Positions 6,933 through 14,816 of a stretch of DNA of 64,000 nucleotides are shown piece after piece. Numbering within the stretch: position 1 is the first letter of the stretch; the number at the start of each line of letters is the position of its first letter. The notes under the pieces were generated by a model, which saw only the letters and a program-made list of their open reading frames with translations, ran no database searches and was not told the DNA's origin. This DNA is from a virus: positions 37,149 through 101,148 of the IMG/VR virus record IMGVR_UViG_3300044641_003548. One strand, given 5' to 3'. The translations under genes were made by a program, and so were the position numbers.

Positions 6933-7126
6933 AGATACCTCTTACTTGAAGCTATTTCATAATCTCTAGTTAGACGTTCTATGTCAGAATTATCTTGTGG
7001 ATTCTTACTGACAATGTATTCCTCTAATCTAGAACCATAAGTATTAGATTCACTTGCCATTGCAATTAGTGGACCAATAATACCAACCATGGCTAGTGCG
7101 CCAATTGTTAATAGAACGCTTACCAT
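6929..7126 (-). CDS. Small membrane protein (65 aa)
   Basis: A 65-residue protein whose first 25 residues (VSVLLTIGALAMVGIIGPLI) form one transmembrane segment; the rest is hydrophilic. It lies directly downstream of the late-promoter gene at 7129-7404 and could be co-expressed. Unrecognised. Confidence 0.55.
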   Translation of the reverse strand: MVSVLLTIGALAMVGIIGPLIAMASESNTYGSRLEEYIVSKNPQDNSDIERLTRDYEIASSKRYL

Positions 7127-7128
7127 GA

Positions 7129-7404
7129 TTACTTAGCCTTTGCTTTTTTTACGTTGAAAGCTGGAACCATTGCTTTGAACTGGTCACCCATTTCTGTGTA
7201 GAAATCTTTGCTTGAGAAAATCATACCCAAAGCCATCATTGATTGCATTCCTGCATCTGCGGCTGATTTAGTATATTTTGATTGTGCATCAATAAAACCA
7301 TTCAATGCTGTTTTGATGCCTTCGTGTTGAACTGTTTGTTCTACGCATTGTTTTTTAAAGTCTGTAACGCCATCGATAAAGGCGTAAGTTGCTGTGTTAA
7401 ACAT
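7129..7404 (-). CDS. Phasin-like small protein (tentative)
   Basis: A 91-residue helical protein ending in a lysine-rich tail (VKKAKAK). The start is placed at MFNTATYAFIDG because an AGGAG ribosome binding site sits just upstream; the longer frame to 7464 lacks one. The composition (helical, alanine and lysine rich) is reminiscent of phasins, which coat polyhydroxyalkanoate granules, but the match is weak. A TATAAATA octamer at 7468-7475 suggests late expression. Confidence 0.5.
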   Translation of the reverse strand: MFNTATYAFIDGVTDFKKQCVEQTVQHEGIKTALNGFIDAQSKYTKSAADAGMQSMMALGMIFSSKDFYTEMGDQFKAMVPAFNVKKAKAK

Positions 7405-7467
7405 TTTATATCTCCTATGTGTGTGTTTAAAAATTGGGTTTTTATGAAGAACCCTTAACTTCATAAC

Positions 7468-7475
7468 TATTTATA
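7468..7475 (-). promoter_or_regulatory. T4-type late promoter octamer
   Basis: Exact TATAAATA on the minus strand, about 64 bases before the start codon at 7404. Leaves room for a normal leader and the AGGAG site. Confidence 0.65.
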
Positions 7476-7488
7476 CAATGTAATGTTG

Positions 7489-8223
7489 TTAAATATTTAT
7501 ATATTTGGATGCTATTATTTTTTCTGCCAAACTATTGCTAGTCTTTATGTCATAATGGTGAAAATCTCTAGCATAGTCTAGTTGATCGAACCAAACTACA
7601 TTTATATTCGTTTTTTCAATCAAATCTTTAAATAATACTTGATAGTCATCGGGTACATTCTTTGGTATAAAAGTATGTATAATAGTCGTATTTCTTTTTT
7701 TAGATTCTACTAAATTTATGCAATCAATATTATGTTGTATATCTTCTTCTGTTGTAGAGTTGCTATGATGCAATGTTCTTTCTTCATCACAATTATCATA
7801 ATCACTACCACCTATTATTATATCTCTTTCTCTGCGATGAATATACGACCATTGAATAATAATATATTTTGGTTGTATTTCTAGTAATTCAATTGTTTTA
7901 CGTGAAATCCACATGTTACTAGCACCGTCCATAGATATATTGATTGTGTGAATATTTGATTTACTTGAAAATACATATGGCCAGGTGTGTTCATATGGCT
8001 GCCCTACACCACTAGTAAAGCTATCACCTACACACCAACATACACTATCGATGTTAGAGGGCCATTCAGGCCCTCTAAAGCCTCTAGAGTTATGTCTGTA
8101 TCCTATCTCATATGGATAATTTGAAAAATGTTCTTTATTCAAACATTTATTAGGAGAATCTATGCCTGTATATCTACCATATAGATGACATTTTAATGTT
8201 AGCTTTAACTTAGATAAAATCAT
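7489..8223 (-). CDS. SGNH/GDSL-like hydrolase 1
   Basis: A 244-residue protein with the SGNH blocks in order: block I VGDSFTSG with the nucleophilic serine, block III DGASN with the oxyanion asparagine, and a late DFHHYD for the catalytic Asp/His pair. SGNH enzymes are esterases acting on acyl or acetyl groups, often on polysaccharides. One of five such genes in this window (7489, 35252, 37109, 39699, 44219), each different in sequence. Substrate unknown. Confidence 0.75.
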   Translation of the reverse strand: MILSKLKLTLKCHLYGRYTGIDSPNKCLNKEHFSNYPYEIGYRHNSRGFRGPEWPSNIDSVCWCVGDSFTSGVGQPYEHTWPYVFSSKSNIHTINISMDGASNMWISRKTIELLEIQPKYIIIQWSYIHRRERDIIIGGSDYDNCDEERTLHHSNSTTEEDIQHNIDCINLVESKKRNTTIIHTFIPKNVPDDYQVLFKDLIEKTNINVVWFDQLDYARDFHHYDIKTSNSLAEKIIASKYINI

Positions 8224-8480
8224 AACACATATTTATTATGATATGCCTCTAGTGCTAACATTCTTGCCTGTGCAAGTCTCTTTAAAATATTATCCGATAA
8301 TTCATCATCATCCCAAAGATTAGAACCGACTAGTCTTGGTCGACTATAACTACGATGTAAGTCTAAATCAACTATATCATAGTTATCGTCATCATCTACT
8401 TCATTTAGCTGATTTGGCGTCTGCTTTAGGAGCAGTTGTTGCTGGAGCCGCTTGTGTCGTGGTAGGAGCACTTTTGGCAT
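8220..8480 (-). CDS. Small acidic protein overlapping its neighbour by 81 bases
   Basis: An 86-residue frame. The plausible protein core is DLDLHRSYSRPRLVGSNLWD and the helical tail. The first 27 residues are read out of frame from the end of the Ala/Pro-rich gene and look like shadow sequence. No ATG or GTG occurs closer to the core. An AAGG four bases before ATG 8480 could serve as binding site. A +1 slip at the TGA of the upstream gene would also enter this frame. Start uncertain, function unknown. Confidence 0.5.
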   Translation of the reverse strand: MPKVLLPRHKRLQQQLLLKQTPNQLNEVDDDDNYDIVDLDLHRSYSRPRLVGSNLWDDDELSDNILKRLAQARMLALEAYHNKYVL

Positions 8481-8667
8481 CTGCCTTGGGGGCGTCCTTT
8501 TTCTTAGCTAATTTCATTTCTTCTTTTGGTGCTTCTGCTTTAGCAGGTGCAGCCGGTGCTGTAGCTGCCGGAGCAGTTGTTGCTGGCTTTGCGGCAGGGG
8601 CTGTATTCTGAGCCATTGCTGTTGCTACTGACAATGTAGCGATTAGGGCGATTGCTAATGTTTTCAT
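8401..8667 (-). CDS. Exported Ala/Pro/Lys-rich low-complexity protein
   Basis: An 88-residue protein with a clear signal peptide (MKTLAIALIATLSVATAMAQ, cut probably after AMA), followed by repeated APAA, KAEAPK and PKADAKSA units. This composition resembles bacterial periplasmic filler or cell-wall spanning segments. Ribosome binding site AAGGAAAC. Probably host-derived; role unknown. Confidence 0.7.
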   Translation of the reverse strand: MKTLAIALIATLSVATAMAQNTAPAAKPATTAPAATAPAAPAKAEAPKEEMKLAKKKDAPKADAKSAPTTTQAAPATTAPKADAKSAK

Positions 8668-8744
8668 TTTAAGTTTCCTTTAAGTTAATGAAGTAGATTT
8701 TAATGTCTACATATATATAACGCGGTAGCTATTGATTTCGTTGA

Positions 8745-8752
8745 CATAAATA
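8745..8752 (+). promoter_or_regulatory. Late-promoter-like octamer, plus strand
   Basis: CATAAATA, one mismatch from the T4 late consensus, six bases before the ATG at 8759. The predicted transcription start falls at the start codon. Confidence 0.5.
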
Positions 8753-8758
8753 CATATT

Positions 8759-9247
8759 ATGTTATATATATCTTACCAGGGTATCTTTGATAGCCAAAAC
8801 TTTGAGGATGCTAATACACCTGCACAAATTGGGAAAGCATTCAATGCAGGCTATTCCTGTATGGTCGATGTTTGGAGAGTAGACGGACAGTTATATTTAG
8901 GTAGCTATGAACCAATTATTCCCGTAACTGACAAATATCTACAAGGTGTGCGCTTTTGGATAAACGCTAGAAATACAGATATGCAAAATTGGTTAACTAC
9001 TCAACCAAGTAAACTATACCCAAATTACTTTTGGTTCCCAAACGCTACAGAAAGTACGCCAGTCACCACTAGTAGTGGTAAACTTATCACTCCTGGTACA
9101 GTACCTATTAACAACACTAGTATTATATTTCTTCCAGAAATAGATGACCGTAGTTTGTTTAGTACGGTACAATTAAAATGCTACGGAGTATGTAGCACTT
9201 ATTTAAATCTAATCAAACGAATGCGTAATGAAGGTAGATGGTATTAA
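8759..9247 (+). CDS. Degenerate GDPD-fold-like phage protein
   Basis: A 162-residue protein, the only plus-strand gene in the first 17 kb. The pattern SCMVDVWRVDGQLYLGSYEP resembles the second strand and loop of glycerophosphodiester phosphodiesterases (typically VExDVxxxDGxLVxxHD). However, the catalytic HR and HD pairs are absent, so activity is doubtful. No ribosome binding site precedes the ATG; a late octamer lies six bases upstream. Its TAA shares a TTAA with the stop of the opposing gene. Confidence 0.6.
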   Translation: MLYISYQGIFDSQNFEDANTPAQIGKAFNAGYSCMVDVWRVDGQLYLGSYEPIIPVTDKYLQGVRFWINARNTDMQNWLTTQPSKLYPNYFWFPNATESTPVTTSSGKLITPGTVPINNTSIIFLPEIDDRSLFSTVQLKCYGVCSTYLNLIKRMRNEGRWY

Positions 9248-9411
9248 CCACCACGACCACTTCTACGAACAACCGTTGCACCACCGTTACCCTTAGTTGG
9301 TTTAGGTCCTTGGCTTTTAGGTGCTTTACCTAATCCAGGGTGCTTACTATCTTTCTTAGCGGCGTTGGCTAAGTTTATAAATGGGTTCTTGCTTTTCTTT
9401 TCTTCTGTCAT
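9244..9411 (-). CDS. Small basic Gly/Pro-rich protein (55 aa)
   Basis: Frame MTEEKKSKNPFINLANAAKK and onward, ending VVRRSGRGG. Short, basic and probably disordered. It overlaps the stop of the plus-strand gene by four bases and the next minus-strand gene by four bases, as typical for the operon. Probably nucleic-acid associated on composition alone. Confidence 0.55.
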   Translation of the reverse strand: MTEEKKSKNPFINLANAAKKDSKHPGLGKAPKSQGPKPTKGNGGATVVRRSGRGG

Positions 9412-9800
9412 TTTCTTGCCTTTACTGATTCTAAGTAACTATGTACATCACCATATAGTTGTATCATCATAGCGATTTTACTGTCATACAATCTTATGTA
9501 TGCCTCTTTTTCTTTCAAATCATTTTTATTGACACCAAAATAGTACGGGCATTTAATCTTCTTACTGCAATCAACTATGAACTTGTGCCAATTATCCTGA
9601 GTAATTTTTAGTGGTAAGTTAAAAAATTCTATTTGTGCGTGGCGAAAACTTAAATCACCAATAGCGGATAGGCGCAATCCTTCACTGGATCTAGTGAACC
9701 ACCACTCATTAATTATTTTGTCTATTGGTTGATCTGTAGGCGGCAACTGTTTAAGTACAGCCTCGGTGATACGTTGTTTCTTTGATTTATTATCACTCAT
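9408..9800 (-). CDS. Conserved T4-like phage protein (130 aa)
   Basis: A 130-residue protein with segments NEWWFTRSSEGLRLSAIGDL, KIKCPYYFGVN and KIAMMIQLYGDVHSYLE. This pattern belongs to a small family I recall from many T4-like phages with no assigned function. The start is taken at MSDNKSKK, which overlaps the upstream stop, rather than at 9821. Confidence 0.65.
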   Translation of the reverse strand: MSDNKSKKQRITEAVLKQLPPTDQPIDKIINEWWFTRSSEGLRLSAIGDLSFRHAQIEFFNLPLKITQDNWHKFIVDCSKKIKCPYYFGVNKNDLKEKEAYIRLYDSKIAMMIQLYGDVHSYLESVKARK

Positions 9801-10086
9801 CGGGGTACACAGTAGTACCATTATTCATAAACACGACAGTAAATTTATCAGATTTAAATTGTGTGTTTAATTTTCTACACAAGTTTCGTGCATGACCAGG
9901 ATTACTGAAACTGGTCTTCTTGTATTTAGGTGTTGCTTCATTATCTAAGTAATGCTGTGACTTTAGATTGATAGGTTGTCCGTCATAGAATACAGCCCAG
10001 ATGCCACTTGCCTCAACGATTTGATCGCATTTGTATGTTACTTTGTCTACTAATTCTAGTAAGACTTTAGGTTGTGTTCTACTCAT
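9793..10086 (-). CDS. Hypothetical protein (97 aa)
   Basis: A 97-residue basic protein, beta-rich by pattern, with KTSFSNPGHARNLCRKLN in the middle and a strand-rich C-terminus. ATGA-type overlaps on both sides place it in the same translational chain as its neighbours. Not recognised. Confidence 0.6.
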   Translation of the reverse strand: MSRTQPKVLLELVDKVTYKCDQIVEASGIWAVFYDGQPINLKSQHYLDNEATPKYKKTSFSNPGHARNLCRKLNTQFKSDKFTVVFMNNGTTVYPDE

Positions 10087-10280
10087 TTAAATCCTCCCCC
10101 GGATATTTGAACTTGAATTACCTCTTCCGGGGAATCCTTTTTCATTTCATAGTGGTCTGCTAATAGTTTTGCTAATTCATCACGTAGGCCTCTAGCGTCA
10201 GATATTGGAATAACCACATCTTTCCCTTGTCGCCCCTCAATCAACGATACTTTCTCAATAAACCGCTTAATTTGAATCAT
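10083..10280 (-). CDS. Conserved small protein, EGRQGKDVVIP type
   Basis: A 65-residue protein with SLIEGRQGKDVVIPISDARG followed by a helix (LRDELAKLLADHYE). I recall similar short proteins in other T4-like phages. Function unknown. Confidence 0.6.
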   Translation of the reverse strand: MIQIKRFIEKVSLIEGRQGKDVVIPISDARGLRDELAKLLADHYEMKKDSPEEVIQVQISGGGFK

Positions 10281-10738
10281 TAGATATTTATCAAGTCTTT
10301 TGCTTCATCTTCAGTTTTAAATGGACCTACATACTCATAACGCTGAATAAAGATGTATTTAGGGCAAAATTCTATAGTAGGTTCACTTCCCTGACTAACA
10401 ATATACCATCCTGCGGCATAATAGCACTTACTTTTGGATGTTTTTGTAAACAAGTGAATCTTACGTTTAATGTCTAGTATAGAATTATATACCTTTTTAG
10501 GTGTTGGATATTCACTAAAAGGAATTTCTTGTTTAACTTTTTCTTTAGTAACTCTTTGAAACTCAATTTTAGTTTGCTTCTCAATAGCATTTGTATTCTT
10601 AAAATGAGTCTTGTTGCCGTTCAGTTTAACTTCAAAGCCAGAACCATCAGCTAATACATTACCTACTTTTTCGTTTCCGTCTGTTACTATCCAGAACTGA
10701 TTCTTTACTACTGGTTTTGCGATTAGTGTTTTTGTCAT
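10280..10738 (-). CDS. Hypothetical protein (152 aa)
   Basis: A 152-residue protein. The N-terminal third is a beta hairpin region (QFWIVTDGNEKVGNVLADGS), and the C-terminal half holds aromatic strands (YYAAGWYIVSQG, YIFIQRYEYVGPF) ending in a helix FKTEDEAKDLI. It may adopt a small alpha/beta domain. Overlaps the upstream gene by 80 bases in another frame. Unrecognised. Confidence 0.6.
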   Translation of the reverse strand: MTKTLIAKPVVKNQFWIVTDGNEKVGNVLADGSGFEVKLNGNKTHFKNTNAIEKQTKIEFQRVTKEKVKQEIPFSEYPTPKKVYNSILDIKRKIHLFTKTSKSKCYYAAGWYIVSQGSEPTIEFCPKYIFIQRYEYVGPFKTEDEAKDLINI

Positions 10739-11000
10739 TTGTTTCCTCTATGATTGATACCAATTTTGATATCTTTTTAAACTCTTTATGTTTTGCTATT
10801 ATAACAGTACGTATTACCTTTTCATAGCAAATTGGTAAATCTAAATGAATACTAAGTTGTGGTCCAACTAATTCACTTATTACGGTGTCGTTCCCTACAG
10901 TGCCAACAAACGGAATGTTATTCCAATATCCAAAGATACGATCACCAATTTGATATTTGGCTTTGTATCTATTTTGTTCAAAGTATTCTGCTAGGTTCAT
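10659..11000 (-). CDS. Hypothetical protein with SH3-like start (113 aa)
   Basis: A 113-residue protein. The segment YQIGDRIFGYWNNIPFVGTV has the shape of a small SH3-like barrel found in DNA- or wall-binding proteins. The last 35 residues are lysine and arginine rich and fall mostly in the 80-base overlap with the next gene. Function not known. Confidence 0.55.
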   Translation of the reverse strand: MNLAEYFEQNRYKAKYQIGDRIFGYWNNIPFVGTVGNDTVISELVGPQLSIHLDLPICYEKVIRTVIIAKHKEFKKISKLVSIIEETNDKNTNRKTSSKESVLDSNRRKRKSR

Positions 11001-11194
11001 AACTGAAACTTCTTTAAGTATTCTCTTGCTAATGTATATTCTTCTACAACAGGTTCATCTAACATCTTACGATAGTCGGTAAGAATTTCTATGGCATACT
11101 GTTGTTCATCTTCACTTAATAGTTTCCACCATGCATGTAATTCTTTTGGGGATTTATTTAGAATAAACACAATGTTATTAAAATCTTTATTCAT
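10997..11194 (-). CDS. Small helical protein (65 aa)
   Basis: A 65-residue helical protein, with LHAWWKLLSEDEQQYAIEIL as core. Overlaps both neighbours by four bases. Function unknown. Confidence 0.55.
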   Translation of the reverse strand: MNKDFNNIVFILNKSPKELHAWWKLLSEDEQQYAIEILTDYRKMLDEPVVEEYTLAREYLKKFQL

Positions 11195-11472
11195 TTTAAG
11201 TTCTCTAATTCTTTTTTCAATCTACTATGGAAGCTATCTTCACCGTCATCACCTGACACTAGCCAATCGATACGCTGTGTATAGATATGTGCTTGTCGTA
11301 GAATAGCTAAACCCTTTTTAAATTCTTCAATGGTTTCTGTAGTGAAATGACAACCTTTTCTATCGCCCCATTGATCTTTTTCTTCACTATCATTGTCAAT
11401 GATTAGTTGTTCTACTTCATCGGCAATATTACCTATTTCCCATTGCTTGTATTGAAAATGCCCGCCACTCAT
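11191..11472 (-). CDS. Conserved MSGGHFQY family protein
   Basis: A 93-residue protein beginning MSGGHFQYKQWEIGNIADEV. This opening defines a widespread phage and bacterial family of unknown function. It includes a two-helix region and KGCHFTTETIEEFKKG. Likely real because of this family signature. Confidence 0.75.
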   Translation of the reverse strand: MSGGHFQYKQWEIGNIADEVEQLIIDNDSEEKDQWGDRKGCHFTTETIEEFKKGLAILRQAHIYTQRIDWLVSGDDGEDSFHSRLKKELENLK

Positions 11473-11473
11473 T

Positions 11474-11701
11474 TTATTCTCCTACCTTTTCCCAAACATA
11501 ATCTGATTCTTTAACATGTGCGACGGGTTTGATCCAACCGTGATTCATACATTCAGCAATCAAACTTGCATAATTACTTGGGCATCGTTGGCTAATCTTA
11601 ATGGCAGCTCGTGGTACTAATTTGATACCATCATTCATCATAAAGTCTGGATCACCTTGATTGATTTCTTTAAAAGTTGTACCAGTAGTAGTGAATTTCA
11701 T
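11474..11701 (-). CDS. Hypothetical protein (75 aa)
   Basis: A 75-residue protein, with FMMNDGIKLVPRAAIKISQR and CMNHGWIKPVAHVKES segments, the latter often seen in small phage proteins. Part of the run of short genes downstream of the exonuclease gene. Unknown. Confidence 0.55.
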   Translation of the reverse strand: MKFTTTGTTFKEINQGDPDFMMNDGIKLVPRAAIKISQRCPSNYASLIAECMNHGWIKPVAHVKESDYVWEKVGE

Positions 11702-12030
11702 TCTTCAACTCCAAAATGTTCTTTAATCTTTTCTTGAATGTGTACGCCTCTAACTGTTTCGGGATTATTCCAATACGCTTTGTAGGCAATTTCTCCACAT
11801 TCTCTCACAATCAACTCGGCGAACTTTTCCTTGTCAAAGATCCAGCCTTCGCCACTATTAGATGTTGGCTCAATATAAGTTGTAGCCTGTTCAGCAAGTT
11901 CTCGGATTCTCATTTTACCTAATGATTGATTACGGCCCCTGACAAATTCATCATACTTTTCTTTAGTGCCTAGACTATAACCACCATCACCTGCGTTGAG
12001 GTCTGCACCTGCTTTAATATTATCGTTCAT
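11698..12030 (-). CDS. Small paralogous protein, KFAELIVREC family
   Basis: A 110-residue protein. After a variable N-terminus it has IRELAEQATTYI and then FDKEKFAELIVRECGEIA, ending EKIKEHFGVEE. The C-terminal half matches the 75-residue protein at 2610-2837. Next to it, at 12027-12068, a 13-residue frame ends in EHFGVEV, apparently the remnant of another copy. Function unknown. Confidence 0.65.
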   Translation of the reverse strand: MNDNIKAGADLNAGDGGYSLGTKEKYDEFVRGRNQSLGKMRIRELAEQATTYIEPTSNSGEGWIFDKEKFAELIVRECGEIAYKAYWNNPETVRGVHIQEKIKEHFGVEE

Positions 12031-12068
12031 ACTTCAACTCCAAAATGTTCTTGATATTTGTCCGTCAT
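12027..12068 (-). pseudogene. 13-residue remnant of the FAELIVREC family, still coupled
   Basis: Frame MTDKYQEHFGVEV. The last six residues equal the C-terminal signature EHFGVE of the neighbouring paralogue. Its ATG overlaps the exonuclease TGA, and its own TGA overlaps the next ATG. This looks like an internal deletion of a former tandem copy that kept both translational junctions. Confidence 0.45.
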
Positions 12069-13063
12069 ACCAATGAACCAGTATAGGGACTGTTTAACCA
12101 TTTAGCATAAGTCTCGGCTTGTTCGCTAATCTTAGTCAAATCATACTTACCACAAAATCTCATAAAGTGAATACCAACTTGAGGGGTAGTAGTTATACGC
12201 ACACCCTCACGAATAGTTGTATCAACCTTATCTTTGATTTCTTGTGGTTGTGCAGTCAAATCAATTAAGATACGATTACGTTCATAATCTTCACGTACAC
12301 GATGTTCCACTTCATTGTGGTCAGTCCAACGTTGTAGCATTAGATTGTTCCAATCAAAGCCTTGCTTATGTCTATCAGCGTATGCTTCAATCAAGCCAAC
12401 TTTATTCTTGCTACCTTTCTCACGTACACCTGGATAAGCACTAAACACATTGTCAGTACCGTCGCCCCGCATACATTTTTTGAATAGCAAATATTGAGGA
12501 TCCTCTAACAGTTTGGGTTCTTTAGTTTTCTTATCTTTGACAATCTTACCCTTATCGTCAAAGTAACCATCAAGTGTGATTAATTGATTAGCTACACCGT
12601 TATATTGTTTCACGTTCTCGTTAATCAATTGAACATAGTCACTATCACTACTGATAATAAAATGTTCGTCATCGGGATGCAAGTGAACAAAACGTGCGAT
12701 TAAGTCATCAGCTTCAGCCTCAGCATGTCGCAAAACGCTAACATTAGTTTTCTCACGTAGAAAAGTTGTAAACTTCTCATACGTATCCCAGAACATTTCG
12801 TTTTCTTCAATCTCTGCTTCTGTCTGTGATAATGTATCAACAATACGATTTTTCTTGTATGGCTCATAGAAGCTCTTACGCCAGCTACGACCTTCTAAGC
12901 AAAATACAACGTGATCGATTCCAAACTTGCGAACGATTTGATTAGTGCTTGCTAATGTTAAGTGAAGGGCCATGCCGATCTTTTCCCATGTATCACTATT
13001 ACGTGATGCAATGTGACGGGCACGGAAGAATGTGTTAGCTGTGTCAATAAGTGCGTATTTCAT
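12065..13063 (-). CDS. FEN-like 5'-3' exonuclease / RNase H
   Basis: A 332-residue PIN/FEN-type nuclease in the T4 RNase H or T5 exonuclease family, expected to remove RNA primers and flaps during replication. It has the N-terminal metal site in MKYALIDTANTFFRARH, then HAEAEADDLIARF and IISSDSDYVQL, all acidic metal ligands. A helix-hairpin-helix-like segment follows, RGDGTDNVFSAYPGV. The ATG lies six bases after a TATAAT box, suggesting a leaderless mRNA. Confidence 0.9.
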   Translation of the reverse strand: MKYALIDTANTFFRARHIASRNSDTWEKIGMALHLTLASTNQIVRKFGIDHVVFCLEGRSWRKSFYEPYKKNRIVDTLSQTEAEIEENEMFWDTYEKFTTFLREKTNVSVLRHAEAEADDLIARFVHLHPDDEHFIISSDSDYVQLINENVKQYNGVANQLITLDGYFDDKGKIVKDKKTKEPKLLEDPQYLLFKKCMRGDGTDNVFSAYPGVREKGSKNKVGLIEAYADRHKQGFDWNNLMLQRWTDHNEVEHRVREDYERNRILIDLTAQPQEIKDKVDTTIREGVRITTTPQVGIHFMRFCGKYDLTKISEQAETYAKWLNSPYTGSLV

Positions 13064-13069
13064 GTGTCT

Positions 13070-13098
13070 ATTATATACTACTATTTAGATTAAATCAA
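13070..13098 (-). promoter_or_regulatory. Sigma70-like promoter of the exonuclease gene
   Basis: TTGATT, 17 bases, TATAAT on the minus strand. The -10 box is perfect, the -35 box partial. The start codon at 13063 coincides with the predicted +1. Confidence 0.65.
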
Positions 13099-13595
13099 AT
13101 ATTATGGTCTATGAGACAACTAGGCACTTCACTAATATCCAAATATTGCAAAGGGTTATTTTTAACATTGTAATTGGTCATTTTTTTGTGGCGAGTACTA
13201 TTATTGAAAGGCAGATAAATATTTTTCACAGAAAAAATATCATATGATTCCGAATCAACTATATCCAAAATTAAATTATACAGTGATTGTACTGTCATAC
13301 CGCTATCAAAACTTAACCATTCAACCGGTTCTCCGTAAATAAAAGCGGTTTTACTAGCTAGTTTTTCCTTGACAATATTTTCCAAACTAGTTTGTTGTCT
13401 ATAATCACCGTAAAGAATATGAACAAATTCTTGTTCTCCTCCACTATGGTCAGCATATTGACTTAAACGTTTTTTGGGTCCTATAGTGATACCATAACCT
13501 AAACGACGCACCGGTTTACCGTCATGCAAGAAGTGATGTGCAGTTTCAATAATATAAAAGAATTGAAACTCAGGTAGTTGACGTTTATTTGACAT
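13095..13595 (-). CDS. GIY-YIG / T5orf172-like protein
   Basis: A 166-residue protein. The N-terminal FFYIIETAHHFLHDG, LGYGITIGPKKRLSQYADHS and a later conserved glutamate region (TSLENIVKEKL) follow the layout of GIY-YIG nucleases of the T5orf172 type, with Y, the GIT turn and the arginine. It sits immediately after the ParB-like gene, overlapping by 11 bases. It could be a homing-like or DNA-processing nuclease. Family assignment moderately sure. Confidence 0.6.
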   Translation of the reverse strand: MSNKRQLPEFQFFYIIETAHHFLHDGKPVRRLGYGITIGPKKRLSQYADHSGGEQEFVHILYGDYRQQTSLENIVKEKLASKTAFIYGEPVEWLSFDSGMTVQSLYNLILDIVDSESYDIFSVKNIYLPFNNSTRHKKMTNYNVKNNPLQYLDISEVPSCLIDHNI

Positions 13596-14814
13596 ATTTT
13601 TTCAAATCTTGAGTAATAGACTTTGAAAGGTATTTCAATAAATCTCCTGATTTAGGACTCTTGAAATTGTTAACAATATCCGGAACCTTGTGGGTACCTC
13701 CTAGGACAACATATAACTTTAACATTAATACAAGTGAAGCAAACTTGTCTACCCCTATTTCATCTGTAGAAGGGTCAAGATTCCACTCGGCAGCAAACCA
13801 TTTCGTATAGGTAACTGTGCTTTCGCTTGCTAAATTATCAGGACCGCCCTTGAAAAAAGTTTGCATAATAGCAATAAAAGGCTCCATAAAATCCTTTTGA
13901 AAACTATTACTATAAACATCAACCCCCTCTATATTAGACATATACTTGTATAGTTCACAGAACAGAGTAATCTCCATCTGATGGATTTGACGATTAGGGA
14001 AATTCTGAGCATGAGTTCTCAACATAAAACGCCAAGCGTCACGTTTTTCAGAAGTTTTTGCATATTTACGCATTTGATCCACTGCTTTGATTGCTTTGGG
14101 ATGATCTATGTTTTCAAAATCAAATTCACTAATAGGTTCATAACCCTCTTCCTCACATACCTTTTGTATTAGGTGAGCATTTTTATATTTTTGATCTGTT
14201 TTATCATCTACTCGCCAGCACAAAACTTCAACACGATGATGGTCATAGGGTTGTGGCTTCTTACTTGCCATACCATTGCGAACATACCAATCATATCGCA
14301 AAATTGACCGGTCATCGGTTTCAATGTATACAAAAGGTACTGTTAATTCTTCTACCTCACCGTCGTAATCATACCAAAGACCATGATAATCAAGGGCCGC
14401 CTCATATATCAATGTATGCTGACCATTGCTTGAATGGTACTTGCCACTTGAATCCTTACTTCCAGTAATCACAGACATAAAGGGAACTGCAAATGTGTCA
14501 GGATCACCTATTTTTAATACATGACCGTGATCCAATTCACGCTGAATATCATCATCGATGTTAATATCTTTTATTTTTACTAATTCAAATTTAACTCTTT
14601 GTTTTCGGCTATACATTTTACCTTCTTTTTTTAATTGGTCAAAATGTTTTTGTACCTGTACTCTATCACTATTTAAAAATTCATGTAGTCTGTCCATAGC
14701 ATTCGTAGTACTGTACTCGTTCTTTTTTCTAAGAAGCCGATGTATAAGTGATTTATTGTATTTCAATACTTTGGGTTTAGTATATTTCAAAATAACTTTT
14801 TGATTAGTAGCCAT
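13585..14814 (-). CDS. ParB/Srx-fold protein
   Basis: A 409-residue protein with a ParB-like N-terminal domain at about residues 75-190: VKIKDINIDDDIQRELDHGH and YHSSNGQHTLIYEAAL, the latter resembling the nucleotide-binding GxxR/H block. The remainder is helical. ParB-like phage proteins act as CTPases, nucleases or DNA-binding factors; the exact role here is open. The next gene encodes a GIY-YIG-like protein, suggesting a joint role on DNA. Confidence 0.6.
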   Translation of the reverse strand: MATNQKVILKYTKPKVLKYNKSLIHRLLRKKNEYSTTNAMDRLHEFLNSDRVQVQKHFDQLKKEGKMYSRKQRVKFELVKIKDINIDDDIQRELDHGHVLKIGDPDTFAVPFMSVITGSKDSSGKYHSSNGQHTLIYEAALDYHGLWYDYDGEVEELTVPFVYIETDDRSILRYDWYVRNGMASKKPQPYDHHRVEVLCWRVDDKTDQKYKNAHLIQKVCEEEGYEPISEFDFENIDHPKAIKAVDQMRKYAKTSEKRDAWRFMLRTHAQNFPNRQIHQMEITLFCELYKYMSNIEGVDVYSNSFQKDFMEPFIAIMQTFFKGGPDNLASESTVTYTKWFAAEWNLDPSTDEIGVDKFASLVLMLKLYVVLGGTHKVPDIVNNFKSPKSGDLLKYLSKSITQDLKKYVK

Positions 14815-14816
14815 GA

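Noticed and set aside
8336-8611. Plus-strand open frame of 91 codons rich in Ala and Gly opposite the Ala/Pro-rich gene
   Set aside because: It is the antisense shadow of the low-complexity minus-strand gene, which has a signal peptide and ribosome binding site; the plus frame has neither.
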